Assembly: GCA_037976565.1 (NCBI GenBank)
Contig: CP137668.1
Location: 36,594,088-36,658,087 of the forward strand
Reading direction: 5' to 3'
DNA: 64,000 bases
From: Mesocentrotus franciscanus
Taxonomy: Eukaryota > Echinodermata > Echinoidea > Camarodonta > Strongylocentrotidae
Part shown: positions 22,806-36,890 of the stretch, in pieces
Position numbering within the stretch: position 1 is the first letter of the stretch
How the letters are laid out: the number at the start of each line of letters is the position of its first letter
Made by a program: the position numbers and the translations under genes
The notes under the pieces: generated by a model
Database searches by the model: none
Told to the model about the DNA's origin: nothing
The model's input: only the letters and a program-made list of their open reading frames with translations

Positions 22806-25800
22806 TTACGTCTAGTGGGAATCCAATGTCTGTAGGCTTTCTAACGTACCATAATTTGCCGGATCCACCTGTATTAGCATCTATAGGGGTACCTAGGGTT
22901 CGTGTGACTAGATTTGTGCTGATAAATATACACGTCCGAGGGAAGTGCCAACTGCTTGTGTGTGCGTGTGCGTGTGCGTGTGTATGTTCATTTTGCACCG
23001 TCTCCCCTACGGATATGTTATTGCCTTAAGGTAGCATGTTTTGTAAATGCTGGCATGATTCCAAGACGTTCGGAACATAAACATGATCATTTGGGCACAC
23101 CTCCTTCATATTTATCGCTCTTTCACACTTTAATATTCTGACAACAAATAGTAGGTTTGGCGTTCGTATTTTTTCATTCTTTCAGATGAATTTCTATTTC
23201 TCATCAATTAGCTTTTTTTTACGAGTCGGTACGATGTAAAAGCTTTTGACTGAAACGACAAGGTACTGCTGTTTTTCCAGCAGAAATGGGTCTTATTGCA
23301 ATTCCAGATTATTGCTACACATTTGTGCCGTCTCTTTGTGTTCACGGCCGCTTTATACATAAAAATAGAAAAATTAGAATGGTATTGTAGGCCTAACAGC
23401 ATATGGATTAGCGGCTAACGACTGAACAATAATGTATGTGAGTCTACTTTTAAAAACAATGCAGGTGTTCATGTTAGAATCTTATCCCAACAAGGTATGT
23501 ATCGAAAAAATACATTGAGGCAGCACTGATTGCTTTTTGGATATTTCAATGTTTTTCAAAAAGCGGCGGTCCATACGCGCATGACAGGTCGAAATGGGAT
23601 GACGTTCAAAACGCCAGCGGGGTGAAGATGATGGAATGAGTGAGTGAGTAGTATCACTGTATGCTTCGCTGACGAAAGCTAGATTCTAAGGTATGTATTA
23701 GAGCGTCTGTAAAGTAAGTTTTTTCGAGATACTGTTATCCAAGAATGCCAAGAAACAATATTTAGATGTGAATAATTGGCATGAATATGGTGCAAATTGA
23801 TTACAATTAATGAATGATGATATAACACCAGATCTCATTTCTAGATATTTTCATGAACAAATTTGTATTTTTTCAGCCTATGATATTCCTTTTCCATTTG
23901 GGTTCTCAAATTAAAGATGTACGTGTCGCTTTTCGTCTTATCTAAGCCATCAAAACAAATTGTTTCTTCAACTCATCCACAATGGTTTATGAACCATGTT
24001 TTTTGTCCATTCACAAGCCCTAAACAGACAAATTAATGGAAATTGCCGTTGAGGATTTGAACAAGGAGGTGTTAGATATTATTTTTTTCTCTTTTCGTTT
24101 CCTTCTTTGTTATTAAAACTATATCTTTAGGAATTCAAACAATAAGCCCACGTATAGTTTTCTGTATCCTAAATATATACAGAAAATCATACATTTTTGA
24201 TACTATTTTGAGAATTGTGCAATTGAAATGAACATAGAATTTAAACCCTATTCCTTTCGAAATGCACCAATATGTCTGACACTTTCTTTAGTTCTTTTAC
24301 CAAAGCTCTCTAACATTTTGAACACGTTAAAGGTGCCTTTTCATATTACATTCAAATAAAGATAATCATCAAAAAATGGATTGCTTTTCACTGTTATTAT
24401 ATTGCAATTTTTGTTTGTGAAGCTTGAGGCGCGGAAGGTGAGGGCATGTCAGAAGCCCATGATAAACGTTTGTTTACGTTAAGATGGCTTTCAAATAGAC
24501 AAACATATATCTATTTAAATCATGCTTTTCCTATCAACACAGTGAAATGAACCTCACTTTCTGGCAGAAATGGAGTGATGTGCTCGACATTTTGATATAT
24601 GAAGAGTAACATGAAGCACTTGTTAACCCAATGGGTATTTGATAAAATCTCCCACCCTTTTTGATTGATTACAAATATTTTTCCTCTGACATTCTTGAGA
24701 ATGTTTGTTTTTAACGGAAATGTATTTGTTAATGTTTTATGTTTTTAGAGAATCATAAGAGAGACTTCTTTCATAAGGCTTAACATTCACACAAGTAATA
24801 AATGTGTTTTTGTTCCTTTTTGGAAGTGCGAATTTAATCTCATTTTAATATACTACAGATATTTATTTTGAGTTTAGCACTTGTTTGACCTTGGCCAGAA
24901 CAAGCTTTAGTTCGTGCAGAAATTCCACATAACTTCTGCAGTAGGTGTAAACCTGATGAAATACGAGAAACAATCAATAACTGAATTTCATTTAAATAGC
25001 AACAATGTCAATCTGATCGCTCGCGAGGAAATTGAGTGAGAGTGATATGGCCATTTAGGCATCGGCGTATTTGAACACGGTAAGTGTTAATTGGTCTATC
25101 ACGTGACTATGTCTATATGATGGCTGATACGTTCATTGTTTGAAGCGTTTTGACTAAGAGGTTTACAAGACTGTCAAAGAACCAGAGAGCTAGAATAGAC
25201 ATCTAGAAGGTAGCGATGTTACACTTGAGTTAAGTGAGGATATTTCAGTCATCCAACGTTTGTATATAAAATACATTTGATATTTGGAACGATGTTGGGT
25301 GGTGAATAATTATCATTCACCGCTGTAACCAAAAAGACATATATTATATTTCTTTCCTCGCTTTTGTCAAGGTTTTAATAAAGTTCCACAGGTTGCTTGA
25401 AATGAAATAAAGAAATCTTTAAATAAGATCACATCATTATAATAAAACTAGAATACAGTTAAATATCTTGAGCGTTTGAAGAACTGACAAGAAACGTGCC
25501 AAGTCAGGAGCCCTTGAAACAATTAACATAACCCCAGCCTTCAGAAAACTTCCCTGGGTTTTTTGCTCAAAGGAGCGAAAGGTATATCGCTAAAACCCAT
25601 CATTGGCGCTCGGATTGCAGAGGGAGGAATCTGTGAGCAAAATTAGGGGGAAGTAGGCCCGAAGGTAATAACTTAAGAGTACAGCAAATTGGTATCGATC
25701 ATTTTTTGGATGTAACATGATCTATATCGCATCCCCTCACATCAAGCTCGGCTCGGCGATATGTGGGGCTTATTTCTAGGACACCTGAATACAGCTTGGA

Positions 25801-28800
25801 TGGCGGGAATTTAATTAGGCGCAGAAAATTGAATAAACAAAACTCTTGGGCAATTAGAGATATCTAGAGGACCTATGAGTTCCCGATGTCCTTATACGTA
25901 TGTTGGTAAGTATCTTATCCATTACATTCTCACGCACTCTGTGTTTCTACCGATCTCTCTCTCTCTCTCACTATCGCTCTCTCTCTCTCTCTCTTAAAAT
26001 ACCCCATGGTACTGCCTCTACCTTGCTGTGCATTAAAATCAGCCTTTTACTTTTGCTAATGCACTTATTATACTCGCTTTATTCTCTATTCGTGTCTGGA
26101 TTCATAAATGGGGTAATGATTCAAAGCTGATGCACAGCTATTTTGTAATTTAGGTTTTTACCAATCTTAATATTTAGTAGGCAAGCTTTCATCCACTCCT
26201 TTGGACTTTCTCAAATCAGGTGATTCTTCACACAGTTTCTTTCCGTTTCGAATGTATTTAGAACATATTGTATCGCGTTTAGAGCAAAATGTTAATACAA
26301 AATGTTAAATAATCATATTAATGATTTCAATGGTTATTCATCTTGGCTTCTTCCCATGATACCATTTCTTCATCTGGATCCTTTCCTCTGTTTTTAGACA
26401 TTTAGACATAACTATTTAACCAACATCACATTCTCGAAACGTACCTTTTATTCAATTGCATAATTCCAATATTCATTTGTCATTAACTTCTTTTTGTTTA
26501 TTTATTTATTGCTTTTTTATCTTTAAAAATTTGTTTAAAATTTTTGCTGGCATATTTGTTCCCTCTTTTTCAACGCATACCTTTCTCCATTTGTTTTCTA
26601 CGGTCACTCGAACTTTCTCTCTCCCCCTCTCCCTTTCGCTGATTCCCTGAAATTGGTAGGCTGTGTCGTTTAGCATGCAACTATCGTAAGTAACTCAATA
26701 TGGTTCTTCATGTTTACCTGTTCATATCTTACCATAAAAGCTAACAAGAGCAGCAAAAAACAATATAAAAGCGTCTCGTTCGAAGGAAGAAAACCGGAAA
26801 ATTCGAATGATAAACAAACGAAATGTGCGTTCTCTTATAAAGGGTCATAAACGTAGATGACAAGGAACTTTGTTGAAAATATTGATGTGAGTTTGCTCAC
26901 TATGCTTATACTTAATTCAATCAAATCTGACGATGGAGATTTCATTTCTTCCTCTTGAAAATGATAAGGAAAATTAGACAAGAATGACATGGATTGGGGC
27001 AGTTTACGTATAACTACTCTATACATTTTGCCAAATACGTCCATACATGTGGAAAATGAATTTTTTTGTGTTGATAATTAACATTTTTTATGAAATTAAT
27101 TGATAAAGTTAAAAACATTATTTTAACTAAATTATTGAGAGGTAATAACAAAGTGTCAACACTTTTAAAGAAAAATAACTGTATTTAGGTGTTAATAGTA
27201 TCGTGGCTTTTGCTGGAAATATAAGGAATAATATATAAAATCATCCATAGTTAAGTAGACAATTTATGAAGATAAAATAATATTCTTTGTTGATGAGTTT
27301 TCAAATTTCAGATATTAAAACCAAATATAGAATATTAGTTTTTGTTGGAACTATCACATTCGTTAATGAATTACCCCTCAACGTCTAACCCCTCATACCA
27401 TGGTTGCAAATATCTACCCCTGCGTATCCTAACTCTGGTCTCATGGGCTCAAAATCATAATTTGTACTTATTTGTAATAACTTGTACAAATCTTACATCC
27501 CCGTCCAAAAGTCTCTATTGACATATCATAACCTCTTATTTCTATCCTTTGTGAGACAGCCTCAAAATTAGGCTTGTCGGGTTATTTGTATCTTAATTCT
27601 TATTATAATAAGATTGGTCTTTATTGACACAGATACCCGTTCACGTGGGACTGTTATCCTAAAGAATAACAAGTATCAAGTTTATTCGAAATTCCTATAT
27701 TTTAGATACTTTTCTCATGAAGCTAGACTGGTGTAAGAAGGATTCGACCCGCAGGCTGACTAATCCTTGATTTAATTTTCTCGCTTGACGCCGTACCCTC
27801 TAACCGTACAAAAAGAACAGATGTCACCAAAATTGGTACCAATTGACAGAAATAGGCCCCTTTTGACACCTCCCTTTCCCTCCCGTCCCTCTCAAGATTA
27901 GGTTTGCCTGGTGGTCATATCATTATTTCCCTGATGACTCCGAGATTAATTTTGATCCTAATCTGATCCGTGACAAGTACCTTACGGGTTGTTTTAACTC
28001 TTGGGAAATCTCTATAAGTAGCGTGTTGATCTAATGTTTGATGAAACAGTCTCATAATTCCTATCCGCTTATTCGGATTTTTTTTATTTCTTTATGTTGA
28101 GAAGTGGCACATTTTGACAAGCAAGCGCAGGGGTTAGTAGGCCACCCAACCCCATACCTGCAACCTTTGTTGAAAATTAGGAAACTAGATATATTTCGAC
28201 TGAAATAGACAGTATCTGCTTGTTGGTTATTAATTCATCGATTAAAGCGATTAATCAATTGTGCTGGTTCTACACAATATGGGACGTTAATACGTGTTTG
28301 ATTTTAACGCGTAAAATTCTTACAAGGCCGAACAAGCATTTAAATGAATAGCAGGAAGCATTTATTATCTACTTTTTTTAAAGCCGTGCACCAAAAGTGG
28401 ACGAATTTGTACAAATATCGAAACCTAATGCCCCTACAAAATGTATCTGTGTAGAGATACTATATCGAAAAAGAATATACGGATGTATATTGTGTTTTTT
28501 TCCTTTTTTTTCTCTCTTTTCTTCAATTGAAATATCAGACAAAAAATTTACAATCGAATTGGAAGTCGTCAAAAATGTTCAAAAAACCAACAAGAATGTT
28601 AACATAAAAAATGTCGCGCATATTTCAATAATGTCGAATGCGGGAAGAAATTTCGATGAATGCTATTTGATATTAATATATTATATCTGGCGGATTCGGG
28701 TCATTTGAAGCATGACTCTATTGTTATATATTATCTCTGATGAAAATGAAGGTCCTTTTCCTAATGTACAATGTTCTTTGATTAATTGCAGAGAGAAATC

Positions 28801-29450
28801 GGCATTTGAATTTTCACTACAGTCATACTTACCACGTTAAAATGTGCAGTCACCTATTTCCCGATGTAGCTTCCCTTAGGAAAAGCGCTATTGCAGGTGT
28901 CAGACATAAAAGCAAACCGACCTCGACCCATTAACGGTTTATACTTTATAAATAGGCTTTTAACGATTTACGTATTATTTAACTGTCTCAGAGTTACTTT
29001 TATTCATTTCTCGTTTAATCCGAGTATTACGCCTTATTTCTAGGGGTCCATTATGTATCTTTCTTCTTACAAGACAATGGTGGATTTGCAAACTGCTCGC
29101 CACAATCCGCACTTCATATTTAGAAGATTTTTGTTTTCTGCCACACATTTCTGTTTTTGCTACGAACTGACAATCCTTATCACTATTTCCTGATAAACTG
29201 ATCAATCACCATTTTGGATTCTTAACAAATTAATTAGAGATTTTAGTAGTTACACTGTCAAAAGAAGGTTGCAGTACTTTTTTTGCGCTAAGCCAATGGC
29301 AAGTGGTCCTAGAAGCGCTTGAACGTAACCATTTCTTTAAACACTAATTTGCTACTCTTACTTTCACAGGCACCACACCCTACACTCACACAACCAACCT
29401 TCACACACTAATTGAAAAATCCAGTTATATTCGCACGCCTATTTTATTTG
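22806..29450. other. Unassigned AT-rich DNA with small microsatellites
   Basis: It holds a GTGTGC run near 22960-22983 and (TC)n at about 25955-25995. No gene or transposon was recognised. Short frames show no domain. Confidence 0.4.
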
Positions 29451-29457
29451 TTCTTAC

Positions 29458-29500
29458 CTCTCTCTCTCTCTCTCTCTCTTGAAGTATATACATGTATGTT

Positions 29501-29564
<64 letters not shown>

Positions 29565-29650
29565 TATGAAATGAGATAATGATGGTTGGGTATTCACGCA
29601 CTCACACGCACATACATACATACATACATATATATATGTATATATGTATT
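29458..29650. repeat. Compound microsatellite (TC)n-(TA)n-(CATA)n
   Basis: (TC) at about 29460-29480 is followed by about 30 TA units (29508-29570) and CATA repeats (29606-29632). The long TA run can extrude cruciforms. Confidence 0.95.
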
Positions 29651-30359
29651 CTTCATAAATGTGATGGTGTGGGGTTCTCGTGTGTACATGTGTGTTATGT
29701 TGTGCGTGCGCGCGCGGCGGGTGTTTACAATACTGGTTTTATGCTGGTCATTTCATCTCAATGGTTTCTTCCAGGATTTCACCTTCTTAACCTCTTTCTT
29801 CACACCACCCCATTTCCATTACCACTTTGCACCTTTTTCACACGTATGATGCATCCTGTGATAGAGATTGATCCTCCTGCCGTCATCTTATATCAGGCAT
29901 TGTGCGTGATTAATCACTCAATTGTAGCATATTAAAATTTCATACTACTTCCAACCACGCGTTACCTCAGCCGCCATGCATGCAACATATTTTTATTCGG
30001 ACCAAAATGTTCCGTTGCTTCTTAAAGCATCTTTATGTTCGTGTGTTTCTTTTTTTCCAGTGATCCATTTCTGTTGTATATTTCTTACCAACGAAGAAAG
30101 AATCCGTTAACCATTTGCATCATACTCTTCTTATATACATTGTATTAGTAGTGTTTGTTGTTTTGTTTCCAATGCTGTTATGTTCATCCCTTACGGTTTT
30201 ACAATCAAGCCATATAATATTAAATTTTGTTTATTTACATATACTATGCATATATGCATACATATAGTCTAATTATTTTCGCCAATGTTAGACTACCTTT
30301 GTTCTTTTTTTCTTTTGGCCTTTCATTTCTTCTATACATCTCTAAATACATCGTTTCCT

Positions 30360-30647
30360 TTGTTTGTCGTTGTTCTTTCCTCCTTCCTCTGTCTACTCTC
30401 TTCCTCTACCTTTCCCTCTTCTCTGTCTGTCTCCCTGCCTCTCCGTCGCTCTCCCCTTTTTACGAAGTGGACTATAAACGTCAGATTAGTTACCTTCCCC
30501 CTCTCTCTCTCTCTCTCTCTCTTTTTCTCTGTCCCATTTTCTCTCTTTGTCGTTCTCTTTGGTTCTTTTCGTCTCTCTCCTCTTCTCCTTCTCTTTCCAT
30601 TTCTATTTCCGAAGTGGACTATCAACGTCAGATTGGTTACCGTGCCC
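30360..30647. repeat. Two-unit repeat: pyrimidine tract plus a 38-bp non-pyrimidine motif
   Basis: The motif cgaagtggactataaacgtc and its continuation occupy 30463-30500 and recur at 30610-30647 (cgaagtggactatcaacgtc) with a few changes. Each copy is preceded by about 100 bp of C/T-rich sequence, giving a period of 147 bp. The long frames here (30227-30814 plus, 30332-30625 minus) are side effects of the pyrimidine composition. Confidence 0.85.
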
Positions 30648-31907
30648 TAATTAATGTCAAGATTACCAGACAGTCATTCGCTAGAGTACTTTTCCAGTCG
30701 TTGCATCACGCTGACTGTTCAGGAGACGCTATTTTTGTCACTCTCCTTCTTAACCCCGCCTCTCTCATCTTTTCCGGCATCTTATCCTTTCCTCCATCCA
30801 ATTACGATATTTAGACCTGATCGAATTTGCACGGCTCATTCCAGTTGAAATAAGAAGAGTGGTCTACTTTAAATACCTCGAAAATACCTTAAAATATAAT
30901 AGTAGTTTCTTTCATTGGTTAATTCATAATGTATTTCCCTACCTTAACATTCCCTCCCCTAACAACTTCACTCCCTTCTTCTCTCTTTCTCCCTCTTTTT
31001 GTTTATAACTATATCCGTCTATTAATCTTTAGTCACCCCTTACGTTTACCAATTATTGTCCAATTCTAATTTGATTTAAAATGAAGGAAACGTAATAAAT
31101 TCATTTTTAATCACATAGGAGTTTAATCATGAAAATGGAAAGGAAAAAAATGATTTATTTAGTATGTTCACTACAAGACTTTAAGACGCTTAAAAAGCAA
31201 ACAGGAATGATAGAAGGAACTAGAGAGTTTGACATAGTTCAAACTTTTAACTCCATGTTTGTCTCAACCGCTTATTGCCATATACGCTTGGTGTATCTAA
31301 CAGTAAAAGTAAGATCAGAGCAAGAATTTAAAAAGAAATTATAGAACATAACGATGTGACAACACAAGAGAAAATACATTATTTCGACGCTCAAATTATA
31401 CGAGTTTAGTTGTCTTCCGGTATGTAAAGATTTTTTTTTCTTAATCTTTTAAGACTTTTTTTTACGTGACAATACTTGGAAAAGGATTGTCTGACGGAAT
31501 TCCTAAGCTGATGATAATTATGAAAGGTGAATATCTATAAATTCTTTAGCACATTTAACATTAAGTGAGTCTACCATTTGCTTATTTAATTTGTCGGCAC
31601 ATTAGCTTGAGGGAATTTGCAGTCATCACGGTGAGTCATGAATTCTATGAAGAACCCAGTTCAATTGGATTTTAGTTTGAAATAGGATATGGATTTTGAA
31701 ACGGTATATTATCAGTTTTCATCCCAGGATCATTTTGATCTTTATATGACTTGTAAGCAATCCACACCTTGAGTAAAATGCTCAAAGGTTGTACCATTAG
31801 TATAACTATAAGAATAAAAGATAAGGAAACGAATGGTTCAATCACCAACTAGAATTGAAGTCTGTTATTTCTGTTTCTCTGTGTCAGTCAGGAAAAGCAA
31901 GAATACT

Positions 31908-32333
31908 TAATCTCTTTCCTCTCTCTCGCTCTCTCTCTTTCTCTCTCTATTCTCCTCACTCTTTCTCCATCTCTCTCTCTCTCCTCTCTCTTTCTTTCTC
32001 TCTCTATTCTCCTCACTCTTTCTCCCCCTCTCCCTCCTTTCTCTTCTCTCTCTCTCTCTCCCTTCTCTCTCTCTATCTCTCTCTCTCCGTTCCCTCTCTG
32101 TTTCTCTCCCTCTCCCTCTCTCTATTCTCCTCACTCTTTCTCCATCTCTCTTTCTCCTCTCTCTTTCTTTCTCTCTCTCTCTCTATTCTCCTCACTCTTT
32201 CTCCCCCTCTCCCTCCTTTCTCTTCTCTCTCTCTCTCTCTCTCCCTTCTCTCTCTCTCTCTCTATCTCTCTCTCTCCGTTCCCTCTCTGTTTCTCTCCCT
32301 CTCCCTCTATCTTTCTATCTCCTTATCTATCGT
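31908..32333. repeat. Long pyrimidine minisatellite with a ~175-bp higher-order duplication
   Basis: About 425 bp of almost pure C/T. The irregular marker tattctcctcactctttctc occurs in the same context near 31948 and 32122, and the whole intervening pattern is repeated to about 32310. A recent tandem duplication of a ~175-bp block is therefore likely. A 219-codon frame runs through it and is not a gene. Confidence 0.9.
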
Positions 32334-35300
32334 TTTTTCCTATAGAAGCACCTATTTCACGCGAACACATACGCACACCCGCGCTCGCTTACACATCCCT
32401 CCACCATTTCTGGAATTCGCGCCCTATTGTTCTCGGTTTCAACTTACATTCAAACAATCTTGTGATAATGAAGCAGATTGGCCTCTGGGGTTAAAAGATG
32501 TTCCATATCAATAGTAATCACTATCTACATACAATTTTGAGGGATCATGCATTTAAAGCGATTCATACACTAAAGAGAAAAGTAATCATTAATACACGCT
32601 CCATCTACCCAAGTCTCCGATGGTACGACACATGTTTCAATGACGATTGCTACGCGGCCATTTCCAGATACCGAATTCCTAAATTTCACTCTTTTACCTT
32701 TATTTACCTTCATCCTATACCGAACCTTAACACTCACCTGCAAGTAAATAAGCCCTGACCATCTTTCCATGTCGAACATGACAATTCCGTATTACGTAAT
32801 CCATGATTTCTCTGGGACAAACAATAGGGTATTGAAATTGCCCTTGAGTTCATTTTTCGAAAGTAGTTATGGTACAATTTTTAGGCTCTATTAATGTCCA
32901 CCTTAAAAGTGATTTTTTTTCTTTTAAATCAGGTCCTTGTGTTACTCCTCTATAAAAACTTCACTCATAACCAGCTGAAAAAGGCGCTTATAAAAATATT
33001 GCGATATCGTCACATGTTTGTAAAAACCTGAAAATCCTTACATCTGTACGAAAGACACTGGATAGAAGGACATTTTCTAAGGATTATATAAGATAACCGA
33101 CCTTTTTTTCCCAAGAACCATGTGCCTTTCATGTGTTGACCCGCCCTTCTCATCGGTTATCAATGAATCAATATCTTGTTATTGAGTTCGACCTCTTCTA
33201 TTGAAATACCGATAGTAAATAAGGAAGTTTGCTGCATCGTACAACCGAAACAGGTGCTCATATCTCCTCTCCAAGCAACAGGTATTGATCGATCTTTGTA
33301 AAAACTACTCGTGGTGAGAGTGCAACTTTGGTTACAAGCACGCGAAGGGCTTCTATATGACGTATCATTTTCTTGAAGTTCATTTCTATCCAGGGTTTCT
33401 TTGATACCATTACATAACATAGTGTCACTGCACCACAAGATTTTCATGCGCATTCCCTGTGAAAGGGAAAACTGTATCCGGTATTCCATTGTGATAGTTC
33501 GTGATACTATATGAGTGTAGTTTACGTACGTACACAAACTCTTGATTTTGATATTCTAGATCACCTCCTTTTATTTTCTTATTGTACCAAAATCATATTT
33601 TTCAATGAAATATAAGGAAAAGCAAGGTTGGTCGTGTTGACTTTTCACATCTTTGAAACAGGGAAACGAATTCAACGCACATGGCCATGGCATCTTAGGG
33701 TTTATAATCCCGTTGCCATGACAGGAAATAATAAACATTTCTATTGCCTTCTGATTTAAATTCACTCTTTACCACGACTATCTTTTGATATTATATAATG
33801 ATGCCTGGATACATATCCGTAGAATACTTCTTCTCTTATTTCATATCTAAGGTAGATAGCAAGATGGCAGTATAATTTCAGAGCGCAGAAGACTTGAATA
33901 GATATTGGGACGTAAATAAGAATTTAAATATGTGAAACTAGATAATATTGCAATTGGGAGTAAAGGCATTTGGGGCCGCAGGGAGTTTTAAGGAACGTCA
34001 ACCATTGTAACCTTTTTTTCACTGTTATATTCATATTAACTAGAGTGCTTACGGAAAGAAGCTGTCAGTTTAAGGTTTTGAAAATATATGATGTGGGAAG
34101 CTTCCGTTTAAATATTTCAGATCTTTAATTCTAACAATAATTTGGCGGTGCATACCCAACATTAGATATCGAATGCTTTTAACATTAGAAGTGAAAAACA
34201 GAAGGAATTCATTTAAGCAGTTGCTCAGCTTCTATAATACCTTATATTTTCGATGAATTTGTTTATCATCTCACCGGCATTAATAGGAAATGCATGCTCG
34301 TACATAGATTCGCTTGATAGTGTTCAAAAGGGGAAATTATTATTATACACTTGTGAGTGAGAAAGCAAACTCCCTTCAGATTCGACTGGTCATATTTGGT
34401 CATCTAGTTGAGCTGCGATTTCCGCAATCGACTTAATACACAAGTACGTTTAGACTATTTCGGTGAAACAAAAGATGTTTGATTTTATTGATAGAATATA
34501 CAATACTTTTTACCCACATGACTAACAAATTGCCCATATTTAGAGCTCACCATTCTCCTATCTTGGATGCTAATTTAATTCCAGCACACTTTACCTGTTA
34601 GTTTGTCCATGTAAAGTGCTTTTGAATTTCTCAAGGTCGCAAAGAGATTCCAACCTACAGACTACAGAGTCAGAATAAGAAAATGTGGTTAGATGTGGTT
34701 GATGATAAGCTCGTCCCTTCTCACATGCATTAAACATTCTGCTAGCATATGAGAACAAATTGTAGATGGCTCTCAGCATTTTGATAAACCGAGGACTACA
34801 ATATTCATAACAATCTTCCGCTACGCCCACTTCCTTTAGGCCTTAACCCATTTATTTGAAGATCGATGTTAAGGTATTTTGTGCATTGCGGATCAATGTT
34901 GTCAAATACAATTTGTTTTTTTTTAATATAATTATACCTTGCTGAAATTTGTGATTACGCGATAAGATCCACAAAAAGACCTATGGATACGCACATTTTT
35001 TTTCAAATAAGTTTTTATAAAGCCCGAAAAACTTCCTTCGTGTTTAGAATGTATTTGGCTGTAGATAGAAATACCTAAGTCTTCAGACAAGATGACCCGG
35101 TCGCTCCTATTGCATCAATGCATTATACAACCGCATCAAGACGAGATAGCACACTTTAAGGAGGAGGAGAGGCAGAGACAGTCTGGGTGATAAAAAGGGA
35201 TTAAAATAGATTAAGATTAGTGGTAACAAGAAGGGAAAGTACCAAATAAAGGACTCTTGAAAGGCATTACCGTGCCAACTTCCTGAGACTGAATCAGGTA

Positions 35301-36600
35301 CTCTTACCTACTCTAAAAGCGTAAATACGGATTAAAATAGAAATAGAAAATATAAACCAGGAATGTGACCAACAAGAGGGCACAATAAAAAGTATGACAT
35401 TTATTCCAGTATCATGAACTGTTTTAGTACGTGCATTTAACGATTTCGGAATTGCATACGTATGGTGAGAACGATAGGTAGTGTTGATAGAGCAAGATGA
35501 AAATGTATTAAATGAAGGTCGGATTAGAGAGAGAGAGGGGGAAGCTAAAGAAGCAAAATATAGATACAGGTCGACAAGAGAAAATAAAAAGAATGGGAAA
35601 GTGCCTCTTCGGATTATTCATATCTGTCCTTCATCTTCTTTTCTTACCAACAAAATGTAGTCTACCCTTTTCGATGGAAGGATAAATATCGGAAATTATC
35701 AACGAAACACATGTATCGATACTGAATTTAAATTCCTTAATTGTTAAGCATGGATATTACCTTTATATCCATTATGTTGTGACACGGCACGATGACTTAA
35801 GATTGATTGCAGCATAGTATTGGTTTCATTTTTTTAATTTTAATTATAGTTATCACCTATAAAGACATTGCCCTAATCTTTAGGAATGCCGCACGCCGAT
35901 ATCTAGGTCTACTCTTAACCTAATTCAAACATCCAGCTACAGCCCATCTTTTTTATTCATTGATTCTAGGCACAAACCCAGAGTTCATTTAATAAAAGGA
36001 ATGACCTAAAAACGAGACACAGAATTATTCTTTACCTTTTGGTAGGACAGCATACCATACTAACCTAATTCTGAAGAAAGGCAGCTCTTTTTTTTAAAAA
36101 TTGGGGTAAAACAAATCTAATCAAATTAAACGTACAGGCGATGTACAACAATAGCAAGAGTCACAGTTTGGGAGTAAATATAGAGTGATTCTCTTCACCT
36201 CTCTTCGATATTTAAGCACATTAGAACTATGAATGAAATCCTCTTTTTTACGAACATGCTACAGGTAATAGAAGATGAGGCTTAGTTGATGCCGGGAAAT
36301 GTTAATTAATTTCACTTTTATTGAAATATATCCTTCGATACTCCAATCAAGAGTAACAAAGAGGTTAAGAATTTGACCTCGCTATTCATCGATTATAATC
36401 AGGGAATCTAAACAAATGTGTCTGGGGAGGGTTTGGGAAGAAATTGTCACCAGAAAAAAAATGTCATATCGTACGCTGATGTCTTTTCTTAATAATTTTG
36501 TTGTTTTCTTTTAACCAGTAGGCATACAGACTGAAGGTTATTCCTTTTTACGATCTACATTTGTCATTCAATATCAAATATAGTAATATATTAAGTATAA
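32334..36600. other. Unassigned AT-rich DNA
   Basis: A 125-codon minus frame at 33160-33537 and a 79-codon minus frame at 34591-34830 were examined. Neither shows a domain. The second ends at a donor-like CAG|GTAA but has no good acceptor. Confidence 0.4.
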
Positions 36601-36601
36601 T

Positions 36602-36710
36602 ACCTCAGTCTCACTCCGCAACACTCTAACCCGACCGATTATTGGTCATTTGGGGATAATTTGAACTGTGTGCTCGATCTGTTGTCGGTCTGGTGTCGGC
36701 TTTGTTGGAG
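36602..36710. mobile_element. Foldback/TIR element copy 1 (truncated on the right)
   Basis: It begins CTCAGTCTCACTCCGCAACA and shares ordered blocks (acccgaccgat, catttggggat, tgttgtcggtct) with the element at 39730-39861. Its right inverted repeat is missing where a SINE begins at about 36711. Confidence 0.5.
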
Positions 36711-36890
36711 CGTTGTGGCGTGCGCCTGTAATCCAGCTAACAATAGAAGTTACAAACTGATTCAGCGGAGGACGCAGGTTCGAAACTGTCACGTCACGTC
36801 TTTCGGATGGTGACGTTAAAAGTCGGTCCCCAGACGTAAATATTCATATCTGATTGATACACGTCTGTAAAAACCCAATTACACACACAC
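36711..36890 (+). mobile_element. SINE with a 7SL/Alu-like head and a B box
   Basis: The head TGGCGTGCGCCTGTAATCCA with following AGCTA resembles the 5' domain of 7SL RNA and Alu. A B-box-like GGTTCGAAACT lies at 36777-36787, about 60 bp downstream, as in 7SL-type promoters. A core, ctttcggatggtgacgttaa, then agtcggtccc, resembles a SINE core seen in many marine invertebrates. It ends near an (AC)n run at about 36880. The head may be tRNA-derived with a chance resemblance. Confidence 0.55.

Noticed and set aside
29508..29570. CRISPR-like or regulatory array
   Set aside because: It is a plain (TA)n microsatellite.
30227..30814. 195-codon plus frame
   Set aside because: Again pyrimidine-tract translation, with repeated 38-bp motif; not a protein family.
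31855..32514. 219-codon Ser/Leu-rich frame
   Set aside because: It runs through a C/T minisatellite; no domain or splice support.
33160..33537. 125-codon minus frame
   Set aside because: No domain, signal peptide or splice context recognised; plausible by chance in this amount of sequence.
34591..34830. Minus-strand exon ending at CAG|GTAA
   Set aside because: Good donor, but no pyrimidine tract or acceptor upstream and no recognisable protein; too weak to list as a gene.
36777..36787. Independent tRNA gene at the B box
   Set aside because: No cloverleaf can be drawn around it; it belongs to a SINE.
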